This document shows, piece by piece, positions 42,347 to 50,815 of a DNA stretch of 64,000 nt. Location: positions 856,001 through 920,000 of the forward strand of contig NZ_AP022842.1 in assembly GCF_011398925.1 (NCBI RefSeq). The letters run 5' to 3'. The DNA is from Bacillus sp. KH172YL63. Its GTDB lineage: Bacteria; Bacillota; Bacilli; Bacillales; Bacillaceae_B. Position 1 is the stretch's first letter. Each line of letters opens with the position of its first letter. Under the pieces are notes generated by a model. The model ran no database searches. It was not told the DNA's origin and was given only the letters and a program-made list of their open reading frames with translations. The translations under genes and the position numbers were made by a program.

Positions 42347-44419
42347 ATGAAAAGACCATGGAAAGTATTATCTGCATCTGTACTGGCTTCTTCACTGGTG
42401 CTTGCAGGTTGTATTAATGACAAAGAAGATACAAAAAAAGACGAACAAAAGGCAGAGGAAACGAGCAAGTCAGCAAGCAAAGTCGGTGTATCGGATTACT
42501 CATTCGATACGGCGGGCAATATGTTTGCGTATGCAGAGTTTGAATTATCAGGAGAGCCGCTTGCAGAAAGCCTTGGCCTGGATTTGGATATATTGGATAT
42601 CAATGCGATCGATGAACCGACACCATTTGATTACACAGCAGGTGTTGAGTCCTATGAGTACTCAGAAGAAGCGATGTATGAAGTAGTCGAAAAATCAGGA
42701 CTCGGCCTTCACCTGATCAATGGTCCTGCGGTGGGGACGCTTCAAAATGGCGCGACGGCCGAGGAAAAGCTGGGCAACCGTTTTTATGAGTTGGCAGATG
42801 CAGTCGGCTATCCAAAGGAAGAGATTTTCCGTAATATGTTCCCGACATTCATTGAATACTCAAAAGGTGATCCACACTATGCTGGCAAAGTCGATACGAG
42901 TGAGTACGCATCGAATGATGATGGCAGTTATGTACCTATGTATCAAGTAAACTTCGAATCTCTCCGCTGGGATCGGGATAAAATGGAGAAAACCCTCGTC
43001 CCTTCAGCGTACGGTGCAACTTTCCTTAAGCAGGCGCTGTGGGCTGGAGACTTCATGGGCGGATTCCATACAGTCGACGGAGATGAAGAACTTGCAGGTG
43101 AAACATCCAAAGATGATGACGATGCAAATGTTGCCCTTGGGGTAAGCTCGGCGGATGGATTCCAGGGTGCGGTCCTGACGGAAGAAATCTGGAATAAAGT
43201 GAATTACATTTCAAATGAACTGTTTGTGGATGGTTCGACAGGTGCATTGACGGCTGCCGGATCAGGAAGTCAATATGACCCTGCAAAAGGTTTCGTCTAC
43301 CTGCCTCACAGTATAGAAGTGACGGAAGACGGGAAGCAGGCCCCGATGGCTAAGTCTCTTTCTGTCAAAGATTCAAACAGTATGCTTCAGGATCAATGGA
43401 TGATGCTGTGGCCAAGCTCCGAGTTCTTTGGCATCACGGACCAACGGGAAAGCAATCCAAACAAGGTCCCTTCGTTCCAAGCATTATTTGACGGTGCCCC
43501 GTATCCTTCTGCACCAAAGGAAAATACGGATGACTCAGCTGATAACGACGTGAAAGGGACGGACCCGTTCACAGCAAATCAGAACGTCATGCTCCATGTG
43601 TTTAAAAATATCGATGCCATGCATTTCAACGATGAGTTGGGTGTGTTCGTCAACGAACATGATGGAAAAGAGCAAGGGACGTATATGGATACATTCCAGG
43701 CAGGTTACACAATGGAATCGATGCGTATCTTCCAGCGTGCCATTGATGGACTTCCAGTCGGATATGCTTCAGGTGAATCCGCGGAAGGATTAAAGACGTC
43801 TGAAGGCAAACGTGCACTTGATATGATCAGCAAGCAGGCAGACTTCATCATGAATGAATTGATGTTGGATTCAGGGCTTGTCGCAAAAGGCTATGATGTG
43901 AAAGACGGTGCCGACAAAGACGTAACGTTAGATGCCCAATTAGGTGCAATCAGAGGCCTGACAGCTGCTTACCTGGCAACAGATGAAGAGAAGTACCGTG
44001 AAGCGGCACGCTCAATCTACGCTGCGATGGATTCACAATTATGGGACAATGAAATGAAAGCATACGAAACATCGAAAGGGAAAATGGATTATACGCCTTA
44101 TACAGCAGGTGCCCTTTCTGCAACGTACCGTGTTGCCCTGCAAAACTTAAGCAACAAGGAATCGGACGCTGAAGCGCCGGAAAGCCTGGAAATCGATGCA
44201 ATCACGTCACGATACAGTGATTTTTACAATACAGTCATTGACGGTCCAAGCCTTGAAGAAGGCATGCAGGCAAGTGAATTCTGGGATACGGGAGATTACT
44301 ATGAGAGTGACAATGCATCCGGAAATACTGATGGAGACAATGTCCCTCAGATTCAAGCCGGTCATGGTGAAAATGGCATCGCCCCAGTGTTGCTTCCTGT
44401 AACAGTCGAAAAACGATAA
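42347..44419 (+). CDS. Large lipoprotein of unknown family, iron-regulated
   Basis: A 690-aa secreted lipoprotein. Signal peptide VLSASVLASSLVLAGC puts the lipidated Cys at about residue 22, followed by a Lys/Glu/Asp-rich linker. The body is acidic and I recognise no family. Residues about 500-600 look like an alpha-helical repeat domain (LDAQLGAIRGLTAAYLATDE, EKYREAARSIYAAMDSQLWD), reminiscent of six-hairpin or thioredoxin-like partner proteins. It starts an operon with a di-heme MauG-like lipoprotein 12 bp downstream, under a Fur box. It may be the substrate or partner of that enzyme, or an iron-binding surface protein; both are guesses. Confidence 0.7.
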   Translation: MKRPWKVLSASVLASSLVLAGCINDKEDTKKDEQKAEETSKSASKVGVSDYSFDTAGNMFAYAEFELSGEPLAESLGLDLDILDINAIDEPTPFDYTAGVESYEYSEEAMYEVVEKSGLGLHLINGPAVGTLQNGATAEEKLGNRFYELADAVGYPKEEIFRNMFPTFIEYSKGDPHYAGKVDTSEYASNDDGSYVPMYQVNFESLRWDRDKMEKTLVPSAYGATFLKQALWAGDFMGGFHTVDGDEELAGETSKDDDDANVALGVSSADGFQGAVLTEEIWNKVNYISNELFVDGSTGALTAAGSGSQYDPAKGFVYLPHSIEVTEDGKQAPMAKSLSVKDSNSMLQDQWMMLWPSSEFFGITDQRESNPNKVPSFQALFDGAPYPSAPKENTDDSADNDVKGTDPFTANQNVMLHVFKNIDAMHFNDELGVFVNEHDGKEQGTYMDTFQAGYTMESMRIFQRAIDGLPVGYASGESAEGLKTSEGKRALDMISKQADFIMNELMLDSGLVAKGYDVKDGADKDVTLDAQLGAIRGLTAAYLATDEEKYREAARSIYAAMDSQLWDNEMKAYETSKGKMDYTPYTAGALSATYRVALQNLSNKESDAEAPESLEIDAITSRYSDFYNTVIDGPSLEEGMQASEFWDTGDYYESDNASGNTDGDNVPQIQAGHGENGIAPVLLPVTVEKR

Positions 44420-44431
44420 AGAAGGGATCCT

Positions 44432-46402
44432 ATGAAAAAGTTGATAGGATATGCAGCGGCGTTTCTCTTAGCAGGAACGCTTGTTGCATGTTCCGTTCAA
44501 ACCATAACCGATGACAAACCAAGCTTCGATTCAGTAAGAAAAGAAGCTGTGAACAGCGATAACATCCTTCAAAATCAAGAAGGCACAAAACTGTATGTCG
44601 CCAATCTTGATGCCAATACGGTTTCCATAGTGGATCAGGCGGGCAGGAAGGTAGAGAGGGAGATTCCGGTCGGAAGAGAGCCGGTGCAGGTGGCACTATC
44701 ACCTGATGAAGACAGGCTCTATGTATCTTGCCGCTACGATAACCGGATCGACGTCATTTCCCTGAAAGAAGGGAAGGTCATAGATTCCTATGAAGTGGGC
44801 TCTGAACCGTTTGGGCTCACAACCAGTCAAGATGGAAAAACCTTATATGTGTCGAATTTTCGTGAAAGCACCATCATGCTCATTGATGTGGCAAGTGGAG
44901 AGGTGACAGATACGATCCCCGTCCACGATCGCCCGAGGACGCTGGCATTGACAGCTGACGGCAAAAAATTATACATTCCCCATTACCTAACCGGGGAAAT
45001 ATCGGTTATGGATACCGAAAAGAAAAAAGTGATGAAAACAATCAAACTGGCAGACTCGCCTGATGTATCAGACCGGAAAAAAAGCCAGGGAATCCCGAAT
45101 ACGCTTGAACAATTCGTGATCGCCCCTGACGGAAAAACGGCATGGGTCCCGCATCTTGTGACCAATGTAGATACGGCCATTCATTTTGAAGAAACAATCT
45201 TTCCCGCCATTTCAATTATCGACCTTGAAAAAGATGTGGAAATAGTGGATAAGAGGAAAGAACTCTTTGATGAAATCAATGTACTCGATTCCAAAAATGA
45301 AACTATGATCGTGTCTAACCCATACGATATCGCCTTTCAAAACGATGGTTCAAAGGCATATGCCATCATGTCGGGAAGTGAAGATCTGGTCGTCTTCGAT
45401 CTAAAGCGGGGAGGAAATGCGACCCAGATCTTACGGAGAATCGACGGGGATAATCCCCGGGGAATTGCATTGAGTAAGGACGGGGAAACCCTTTTTGTCC
45501 ATAATGCCATGAGCCATGATATTGCAACCATCGATTCAGGTGGTGCATCCACCCATTCAAGGGCGAGGAAATTGGACGACAATCTATCCCTGATCGAGAA
45601 AGATCCCCTTGATCCACAGGTGAGAAAAGGGAAAACGATTTTCTACAGTGCCAACAGCGACGAGTTTGAAGCAGACATCACAGGGAACAACTGGATGAGC
45701 TGTGCCTCTTGTCACAGTGACGGTGAAATCAACGGATTGACCCTGATGACCGGAAAGGGCCAGAGAAATGTCCCTACAAACACACGGACCGCCGAAACCG
45801 GCCTGTTCCTGTGGGACGGGAGCCGGGACGACTTCACCGATTATCTCTTGACCGTCCAGGGGGAAATGGGGGGCATGATGGATTATGAACCAGGTGAAGC
45901 ATTGCCTCCGGAAGTCGAGAAGATGTATGACGATCTGTTCGCCTTCCTGAAAGAGCCGACATCTTTCCCTGTACCCCAAAGCCCGTATAAGGAAGACGGG
46001 GCATTGACAGCTTCTGCTAAAGAAGGAAAGGCTCTGTTTGAAGGGAAAGCATCTTGCATCTCCTGCCACAGCGGGAGCCAGTTCACAGACAGCGTAAAAG
46101 CGGTCGACGATGACGGAAAGCTGACAACGGACATAACCGCATACCTTCATGATATCGGGACGTCAAATCAGTATGATGTCTCATCAAAAGGGGACGCACG
46201 GGCAAAGTTTACCAATCCGCGGGATGGATTAAGCTTTGACACGCCAAGCCTTGTCGGCGTCTGGGCCACCGCTCCCTACTTCCACGACGGAAGCGCCGCA
46301 ACAATCCAAGAATCGATCGAACGTCACCAATACGAAGAAAAAGCAGAACTAAGCAAAATCGAAATGTCCAAGATCGCTGATTATGTGCGGTCGCTGGATT
46401 GA
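44432..46402 (+). CDS. Lipoprotein with beta-propeller and di-heme MauG/cytochrome c peroxidase domain
   Basis: A 656-aa secreted lipoprotein (FLLAGTLVACS, lipidated Cys at residue 20). Residues 50-390 form a YncE/YVTN-type beta-propeller, with repeats such as LYVANLDANTVSIVDQAGRK and LYVSNFRESTIMLIDVASGE. The C-terminal 250 residues are a di-heme cytochrome c domain with CASCH (424-428) and CISCH (542-546), plus TRTAETGLFLWDGSRDD and APYFHDGSAATIQESIERH as in MauG/CCP proteins. It could oxidise a protein partner or peroxide at the cell surface. Such propeller-MauG fusions are rare in Bacillaceae in my experience. Needs the cytochrome c maturation system, not seen here. Confidence 0.82.
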   Translation: MKKLIGYAAAFLLAGTLVACSVQTITDDKPSFDSVRKEAVNSDNILQNQEGTKLYVANLDANTVSIVDQAGRKVEREIPVGREPVQVALSPDEDRLYVSCRYDNRIDVISLKEGKVIDSYEVGSEPFGLTTSQDGKTLYVSNFRESTIMLIDVASGEVTDTIPVHDRPRTLALTADGKKLYIPHYLTGEISVMDTEKKKVMKTIKLADSPDVSDRKKSQGIPNTLEQFVIAPDGKTAWVPHLVTNVDTAIHFEETIFPAISIIDLEKDVEIVDKRKELFDEINVLDSKNETMIVSNPYDIAFQNDGSKAYAIMSGSEDLVVFDLKRGGNATQILRRIDGDNPRGIALSKDGETLFVHNAMSHDIATIDSGGASTHSRARKLDDNLSLIEKDPLDPQVRKGKTIFYSANSDEFEADITGNNWMSCASCHSDGEINGLTLMTGKGQRNVPTNTRTAETGLFLWDGSRDDFTDYLLTVQGEMGGMMDYEPGEALPPEVEKMYDDLFAFLKEPTSFPVPQSPYKEDGALTASAKEGKALFEGKASCISCHSGSQFTDSVKAVDDDGKLTTDITAYLHDIGTSNQYDVSSKGDARAKFTNPRDGLSFDTPSLVGVWATAPYFHDGSAATIQESIERHQYEEKAELSKIEMSKIADYVRSLD

Positions 46403-46410
46403 TTTATTAG

Positions 46411-46437
46411 AACCTGAGGAGAAATCCTCAGGTTTTT
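46411..46437 (+). terminator. Terminator of the lipoprotein-cytochrome operon
   Basis: Perfect 10-bp stem AACCTGAGGA/TCCTCAGGTT, GTTTTT tail. Confidence 0.85.
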
Positions 46438-46471
46438 GTTATGTGCGGTGGAGTCTGTGCATGGAGATCCA

Positions 46472-46610
46472 AATTTTATCGGTGAGCGGGAGTTTTTTAG
46501 GGGAATCGTCATGAAGAGTGACACTTTATGAGCGGCAATTGTGACCTGTTGAATGGCTAGAGCCTTTTCAAGAGTTATAATCCGTCCTGCGATGAGCTTA
46601 TCGGCGAAAT
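46472..46610. repeat. First copy of a roughly 140-bp direct repeat flanking array D
   Basis: Runs from AATTTTATCGGTGAGCGGGA through GTCATGAAGAGTGACACTT and TTTTCAAGAGTTATAATC to CTTATCGGCGAAAT. The same order of landmarks recurs at 46694-46832 with about 80% identity by eye. Confidence 0.75.
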
Positions 46611-46708
46611 AATCAATATAACGGCGAAATCCTCGATTTAACGGCGAAATTTCCAATATAACGGCGAAATACAGAATATAACGGCGAAATCCCAATTTTA
46701 TCGGCGAA
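46601..46708. repeat. Phased repeat array D, exact 20-bp period
   Basis: CGGCGAA starts at 46602, 46622, 46642, 46662, 46682 and 46702, every step exactly 20 bp. Most units read ATATAACGGCGAAAT with five variable bases between. It connects the two copies of the flanking direct repeat. Confidence 0.9.
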
Positions 46709-46850
46709 CGGGGGTTTTTGGGGAATCATCATGAAGAGTGACACTTGGTATGAGCGGAAAATGTGATCTATTTAATGTCTACGGCCTGTTCAAGAGTTAT
46801 AATCAGTCCTGCGAAGAGCTCATCGGCGAAATCCCGATTTTATCAGCGAA
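46694..46850. repeat. Second copy of the direct repeat flanking array D
   Basis: Starts AATTTTATCGGCGAACGGGG, passes ATCATGAAGAGTGACACTT and TGTTCAAGAGTTATAATC, and ends CATCGGCGAAAT, followed by one more 20-bp unit (CAGCGAACG at 46844). Confidence 0.75.
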
Positions 46851-46918
46851 CGCCCCATTTTCAGCAGCTCACCCCAAAGAAATATCCTCAGGATGAGCAG
46901 CTCAATATAACAATCCTT

Positions 46919-47386
46919 TTATAGAATAAGTGCCCGGTTCTTCCTATGCTCTTTCCGCAACGGGGCCGTTCTGTGGAGCCTTTTCTCTTCGTCCGATTGT
47001 GGGATGACTTTCGGGACGGGTTTCGGTTTTCCTTCCTCATCAACGGCGACCATCGTGAGGAATGATTCGGTTGTCAATGTTTTGACACCTGTCACCAGGT
47101 TGGTGGAGTGTACTTTCACATACACTTCCATGGAGGTTCTCCCAGTGGAAGTGACATAGGCTTCCAGGCTTAAGGCATCACCCACGGTAGCAGATGACAG
47201 AAAATCGACTGAATCGATCGATGCCGTGACAACGACCGAGCTGGAATGCTTCATGGCGGATAATGCCGCGATTTCGTCAATATAGGAAAGGACTTTTCCT
47301 CCAAAGATGGTTTGCATATGATTGGTGTCCGGAGGCAGCACCAACTTGGTTTGGACGGTTCTCGAACGTTCTGCAGAATGAGCCAT
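46919..47386 (-). CDS. Acyl-CoA thioesterase, hotdog fold (YkhA-like)
   Basis: A 155-aa hotdog protein: VLPPDTNHMQTIFGGKVLSY, IDEIAALSAMKHSSSVVVTA, SIDSVDFLSSATVGDALSLE and YVKVHSTNLVTG are the blocks of the YkhA/BACH group, with Asn and Asp residues of the active site in TNHM and YIDE. It hydrolyses acyl-CoAs. AGGAGATG ribosome site precedes the ATG. The IS element begins 37 bp upstream and has probably replaced its original promoter region. Confidence 0.88.
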   Translation of the reverse strand: MAHSAERSRTVQTKLVLPPDTNHMQTIFGGKVLSYIDEIAALSAMKHSSSVVVTASIDSVDFLSSATVGDALSLEAYVTSTGRTSMEVYVKVHSTNLVTGVKTLTTESFLTMVAVDEEGKPKPVPKVIPQSDEEKRLHRTAPLRKEHRKNRALIL

Positions 47387-47452
47387 GTTTTCATCTCCTA
47401 TAAGTAGATTTGAAATAAAAAAGAGGCTGGGACATAACTAGCTTCTAATTAA

Positions 47453-47493
47453 AAAAAGATGAAATTGAGCTCGCTCAATTTCATCTTTTTCTA
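47453..47493. terminator. Hairpin terminator inside the left end of the IS
   Basis: Perfect 18-bp stem AAAAAGATGAAATTGAGC/GCTCAATTTCATCTTTTT with a 2-nt loop; works in both directions. Confidence 0.85.
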
Positions 47494-47520
47494 TTTTCAC
47501 GTGATCATTCTTCTATACCA

Positions 47521-49072
47521 TTAGCTATTGGCAGTGAATTTTCTCAAATTCACTGCCAATAATGCCATGCCCATTTCATTTTCGACCTTCGATTTTCCTC
47601 GTACAGAAAATCGAGTGAAACGCAAATTAGCTTTCAAAAATCCAAAAACTGGCTCGACATCGATTTTACGTTTTCGATAGATGGCCCCAGTTTTTTCTTC
47701 TGAAAGCTTAGATTTTACATATTCTTTTTGTTGTTCCCACAGTTCATTCACCATGAGTTTTCGATTATTTCCTTCTTTTGCTTTCGTACATGATGAACGA
47801 AATGGACACCCAAAACAGTCTTCGCACTCATAAATTTTGAACTTCCGTTCATAGCCACTGCGATCACTGCGGAGAGAATGATTTTTAAATTGAAGACGCT
47901 TATGATTTGGACATGTATATGTATCCGTCTCCTCATCATACTCCCAGTTCTCAGGATTAAGTATACTTTGTTTGTACTTTTTCTTTTGTTCCTTTTGATA
48001 CATGTTATACGTAATAAGCGCTTCGCGTTTCACTATAGTTTTGTTCGCTGCCATAACCCGCATCCGCGACGATGTGTTTTGGCAACTCGAAATAATCCTG
48101 CTCAATCTTATCAAGGAATGGAATTAATGTACGGGTATCTGTTGGATTTGAAAACAAACTATAGGCTAGCGTGTATTGACCTTCTGTGGCAATTTGTACA
48201 TTATAACCAGCTTTCAATTGTCCGTTCTTCATATAATCATCTTTCATTCGCATGAATGTCGCATCGATATCTGTTTTAGAATAGCTATTTCGTGTTCCGA
48301 AGGTCTTAAAATCTTGTTGGTATTTCTGTTTGCGTATGAGAAAATCTATCAGTTTTTTTCGGACTTGCTTTGGATATTTACGCTCACTTCTTAATGCTTT
48401 TCGTTCTGAAGTATCAGAGGTAGCTTCAATGTGTTGATCATATTCATTTACGACTTCGTCTACTTTTCGAACTAATTGAGCGAGTTCTTCCACAGACAAT
48501 TGTTCCGAGGTTTCACGTTCAATTTCGGGAATAATTTCATTTTTAAGCAGCTCAGTATATAACTCATTTGATTTTTCGATCAAACCTGTATGATATTTTT
48601 CGATGGACTTTTTCCATACAAATGTGAATTTATTGGCGTTCGCTTCAATTTTTGTACCATCAATAAAAATCGCTTCTTGGTCAATCAATTTTTCTTCAAC
48701 CAATTGACAACGGAATTGGACGAAACATTCACGAATGACATCTTTCACTTCAGGCTGGACACGGAATCGGTTGATGGTGCGATAACTTGGTTCATATCCT
48801 TGTGCTAGCCACTTCATACGGATACTGTCTTTTAAAAGTGCTTCAATTTTACGTCCTGAAAAGACAGATTGTGTGTAGGCGCACAGAATAATCTTAAGCA
48901 TCATGCGAGGATGGTAGGCAGGACACCCTTCATTTCGAAGAAATGGTTCAAATACTTCATGAGGGATGCTTTCAACTAAATGATGAACATGGAATGCAAT
49001 ATCATTTTTTTGCAAATTCACTTCTAAATCTAAAGGCAAAACAATTTGATTCATGTTATAATTTTTAAACAT
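47521..49072 (-). pseudogene. IS1182-family transposase with a +1 frameshift
   Basis: The N-terminal frame starts with ATG at 49072 ([60 protein letters not shown] with the first catalytic Asp) and reads to [12 protein letters not shown], then goes off into SETRSAYYV and stops at 48005. The C-terminal part continues in the +1 frame from about 48045: [20 protein letters not shown], the zinc-knuckle-like CEDCFGCPFRSSC, and VEPVFGFLKANLRFTRFSVR to 47521. One base is inserted or two lost between NYS and KREALITY. A +1 shift is not the usual programmed type, so the transposase is probably dead. Confidence 0.85.
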
Positions 49073-49153
49073 AAGGACCCTCTTTTCGGATGGAATTTTG
49101 TGTGGTAACTTTATTTTATCAGAAGAGGTCCTTATTTTAATTTAAAAATAATC

Positions 49154-49199
49154 AAAGCCGGTGAAATTTTACTTGTCGTAAAATTTCACCGGCTTTTTC
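49154..49199. terminator. Hairpin terminator inside the right end of the IS
   Basis: Perfect 19-bp stem AAAGCCGGTGAAATTTTAC with its complement ending at 49196, loop TTGTC, then TTTTT. It would stop transcripts coming from the cobalamin riboswitch side if A/T tails permit on the minus strand (AAAGCC...). Confidence 0.8.
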
Positions 49200-49321
49200 A
49201 TATCAGAGGAGGGTTTTGTCCCAGCCTCGGCTATTCCATCGGAACGATCAGGACCGTTTGGATTTCTGATCGATGTACCATTAGCGCAACACCCTCCTAT
49301 CTCCCGTAGGATTTTCTGTGT

Positions 49322-49498
49322 TCTTCCCGATTGGCAGGTCTCCTGGCTCGGCTTCACCGCTCCCATATCCCTTCCCATTCCGAATCGGAACAGTGGTTTC
49401 ATATGTGAACTCAGCCTTACAGTGGCGGGACCGCGCTGGATTTACACCAGCTTCCCTTTTAAGAAAATGATATAAGCATCATTTCCACCAATGAGCAA
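49322..49498 (-). ncRNA. Cobalamin (B12) riboswitch aptamer, orphaned
   Basis: Read on the minus strand, the conserved order is present: AAAGGGAAGCTGGTGTAAA, TCCAGCGCGGTCCCGCCACT, then GAAGCCGAGCCAGGAGACCT and GCC (B12 box). The 5' end has ATTGGTGG near 49490. This is a full class I cobalamin aptamer. Downstream (49229-49320) is GGAGGGTGTTGCGCTAATG, a possible ribosome site and start, but the frame stops after 16 codons right at the IS edge. No B12-related gene follows; the next gene beyond the IS is a thioesterase. Confidence 0.92.
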
Positions 49499-49520
49499 TG
49501 ATTAAATTGTGAACACTATC

Positions 49521-49567
49521 ATTTTATCATAGAAATGCAAGGTGAGTGTGGCGTCCTATGATAAAAT
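49521..49567. promoter_or_regulatory. Symmetric divergent promoter region
   Basis: ATTTTATCATAG (49521-49532) and CTATGATAAAAT (49556-49567) are perfect 12-bp complements. Each arm contains TATGAT, a good -10, one facing the riboswitch and one facing the zinc ribbon gene. No strong -35 is seen on either side. Confidence 0.5.
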
Positions 49568-49590
49568 AAACCAAAAGGAGGCAGTCTAAA

Positions 49591-49842
49591 ATGAAAACAT
49601 ATAAGAAATGCCAAAGCTGCAGCATGCCTATGAAAAAGGCGGAAGACCGTGGAACAGAAGCGAGCCTTGAGGTCAGTCCGATGTATTGCAAACATTGTTA
49701 TCAAGAAGGGAAGTTTCAACAGGATGTTTCGGTTGATGAAATGAAAGCATTCGTCAAAGGGAAATGCATAGAAATGGGTGTGCCGTCTTTTTTATCAGGT
49801 ATGTTTGTGAGAAATCTCCACAAACTTGAAAGATGGAAGTAA
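49591..49842 (+). CDS. Zinc-ribbon-domain protein
   Basis: An 83-aa protein with CQSCSMPMKK near residue 8 and YCKHCYQEGKF near residue 32, a four-cysteine zinc ribbon of the kind called putative zinc ribbon domain. The rest is helical (SVDEMKAFVKGKCIEMGVPS, MFVRNLHKLERW). AAAGGAGGC ribosome site. These small proteins often accompany AraC/GyrI or transcription genes; here an AraC-GyrI regulator follows by 24 bp, so they may be co-transcribed. Confidence 0.8.
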   Translation: MKTYKKCQSCSMPMKKAEDRGTEASLEVSPMYCKHCYQEGKFQQDVSVDEMKAFVKGKCIEMGVPSFLSGMFVRNLHKLERWK

Positions 49843-49866
49843 ACCTTTCGGGGGTGTGGAAATCAC

Positions 49867-50802
49867 ATGTTGTACAGTGAACAACAGAGACAAATCAATA
49901 AAGTAGTCCATTACATAGATCATCATCTGACAGAAGACCTTTCTTTAACACGATTGGCAGAGGTCTCTACTTATTCCTCCTACCATTTTCAACGTTTGTT
50001 TAAAGAAATCATCGGGGAAACGCCGGCAGGATATGTGAAGAGAATCCGATTGGAGCTCGCTGCACATATGCTCATTTATGAACCGCAGCTTGGGGTTACA
50101 GACATTGCCATGAGCTGTGGTTTTTCTTCCCTCTCCTATTTCACTTACTCATTTAACGCATATTTCAAGGAGAGTCCAAGAAGCTGGAGGGAAGGAGCGT
50201 ATTTGGAACGGTTTCCCCGGGAGTACTTCAACCGCAAGAAATCTAAACTTTTCAGCACAAAAACGAAAGAACCTGATCAGAAAGAATCTTATAATGAATT
50301 TAAATGGCTGGAGCTATCGAAAGTGAAGACGGTTGGTTTTCCGGAATGTGATACCGTCAATCGTTATCATCAGGGCTCGTACATCGATGCGATCCCGGAA
50401 ACGTGGCAAGAGCTGTACCGCTGGGGGAATGCCAGAAATCGGATGAACGAAACTTCGTTCATATTCGGTGTCCCGAAGAGCAACCCTTATATCACCCCGC
50501 CGGAAAAAAGCAGATATGAGTGCCGGCTGGCGGTCAGTGACTTGGACCCGGCAGAAGGAGAAGACCTTGTGCATTTTCCAGGCGGGCTGCATGTGGTATA
50601 TGAGTTCGATGAACCTGTGGGCTATGAGGAGAGAGGCATGCTGATTGAATGCTACTCAGAGCTTTACAGCTACTGGCTGCCGCAAAGCGGGTACAGGTAT
50701 CTTGGTAATCCGGTTGAACTCATAATCTTTGATACGAAAAAAGGGACCCTTGAGGTTGACTGCAGGATTAAAGCGATCGCTTTGGCCATTGAACCGAATT
50801 AA
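49867..50802 (+). CDS. AraC-type regulator with GyrI-like effector domain
   Basis: A 311-aa paralogue of the protein at 10336-11193. The DNA-binding part holds LAEVSTYSSYHFQRLFKEII and IAMSCGFSSLSYFTYSFNAY. A basic linker (about 110-140) leads to the GyrI-like domain: LSKVKTVGFPECDTVNRYHQ, YECRLAVSDLDPAEGEDLVH, PGGLHVVYEFDEPVGYEERG and the end GNPVELIIFDTKKGTLEVDC. It probably senses a drug or hydrophobic amine. It lies directly upstream of a DUF1761 membrane gene. Confidence 0.87.
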   Translation: MLYSEQQRQINKVVHYIDHHLTEDLSLTRLAEVSTYSSYHFQRLFKEIIGETPAGYVKRIRLELAAHMLIYEPQLGVTDIAMSCGFSSLSYFTYSFNAYFKESPRSWREGAYLERFPREYFNRKKSKLFSTKTKEPDQKESYNEFKWLELSKVKTVGFPECDTVNRYHQGSYIDAIPETWQELYRWGNARNRMNETSFIFGVPKSNPYITPPEKSRYECRLAVSDLDPAEGEDLVHFPGGLHVVYEFDEPVGYEERGMLIECYSELYSYWLPQSGYRYLGNPVELIIFDTKKGTLEVDCRIKAIALAIEPN

Positions 50803-50815
50803 TGGAGGAATTGTC

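Larger units (their letters stand above)
47423..49228 (-). mobile_element. IS1182-family insertion sequence, transposase frameshifted
   Basis: Terminal inverted repeats GAGGCTGGGACATAAC (from 47423) and the complement of TGTCCCAGCCTC (49217-49228) match at 15 of 16 positions. The element is about 1.8 kb and codes one transposase on the minus strand, broken by a frameshift. Strong hairpin terminators lie just inside both ends. I see no clear target duplication (flanks AAAA and GGCT). The right end has landed 90-100 bp past a cobalamin riboswitch and separates it from anything it could control. Confidence 0.87.

Noticed and set aside
43554-43570. AAAGGGACGGACCC in the lipoprotein gene and GGGACGGACC near 26324 in gltA
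   Set aside because: Only 10-12 bases match the repeat arm, and in gltA they code conserved WDGPA residues; coincidence is sufficient.
49169-49402. A 77-codon minus-strand frame covering the riboswitch tail and IS end
   Set aside because: It spans the junction between two unrelated DNAs and lies on a structured RNA; not coding.
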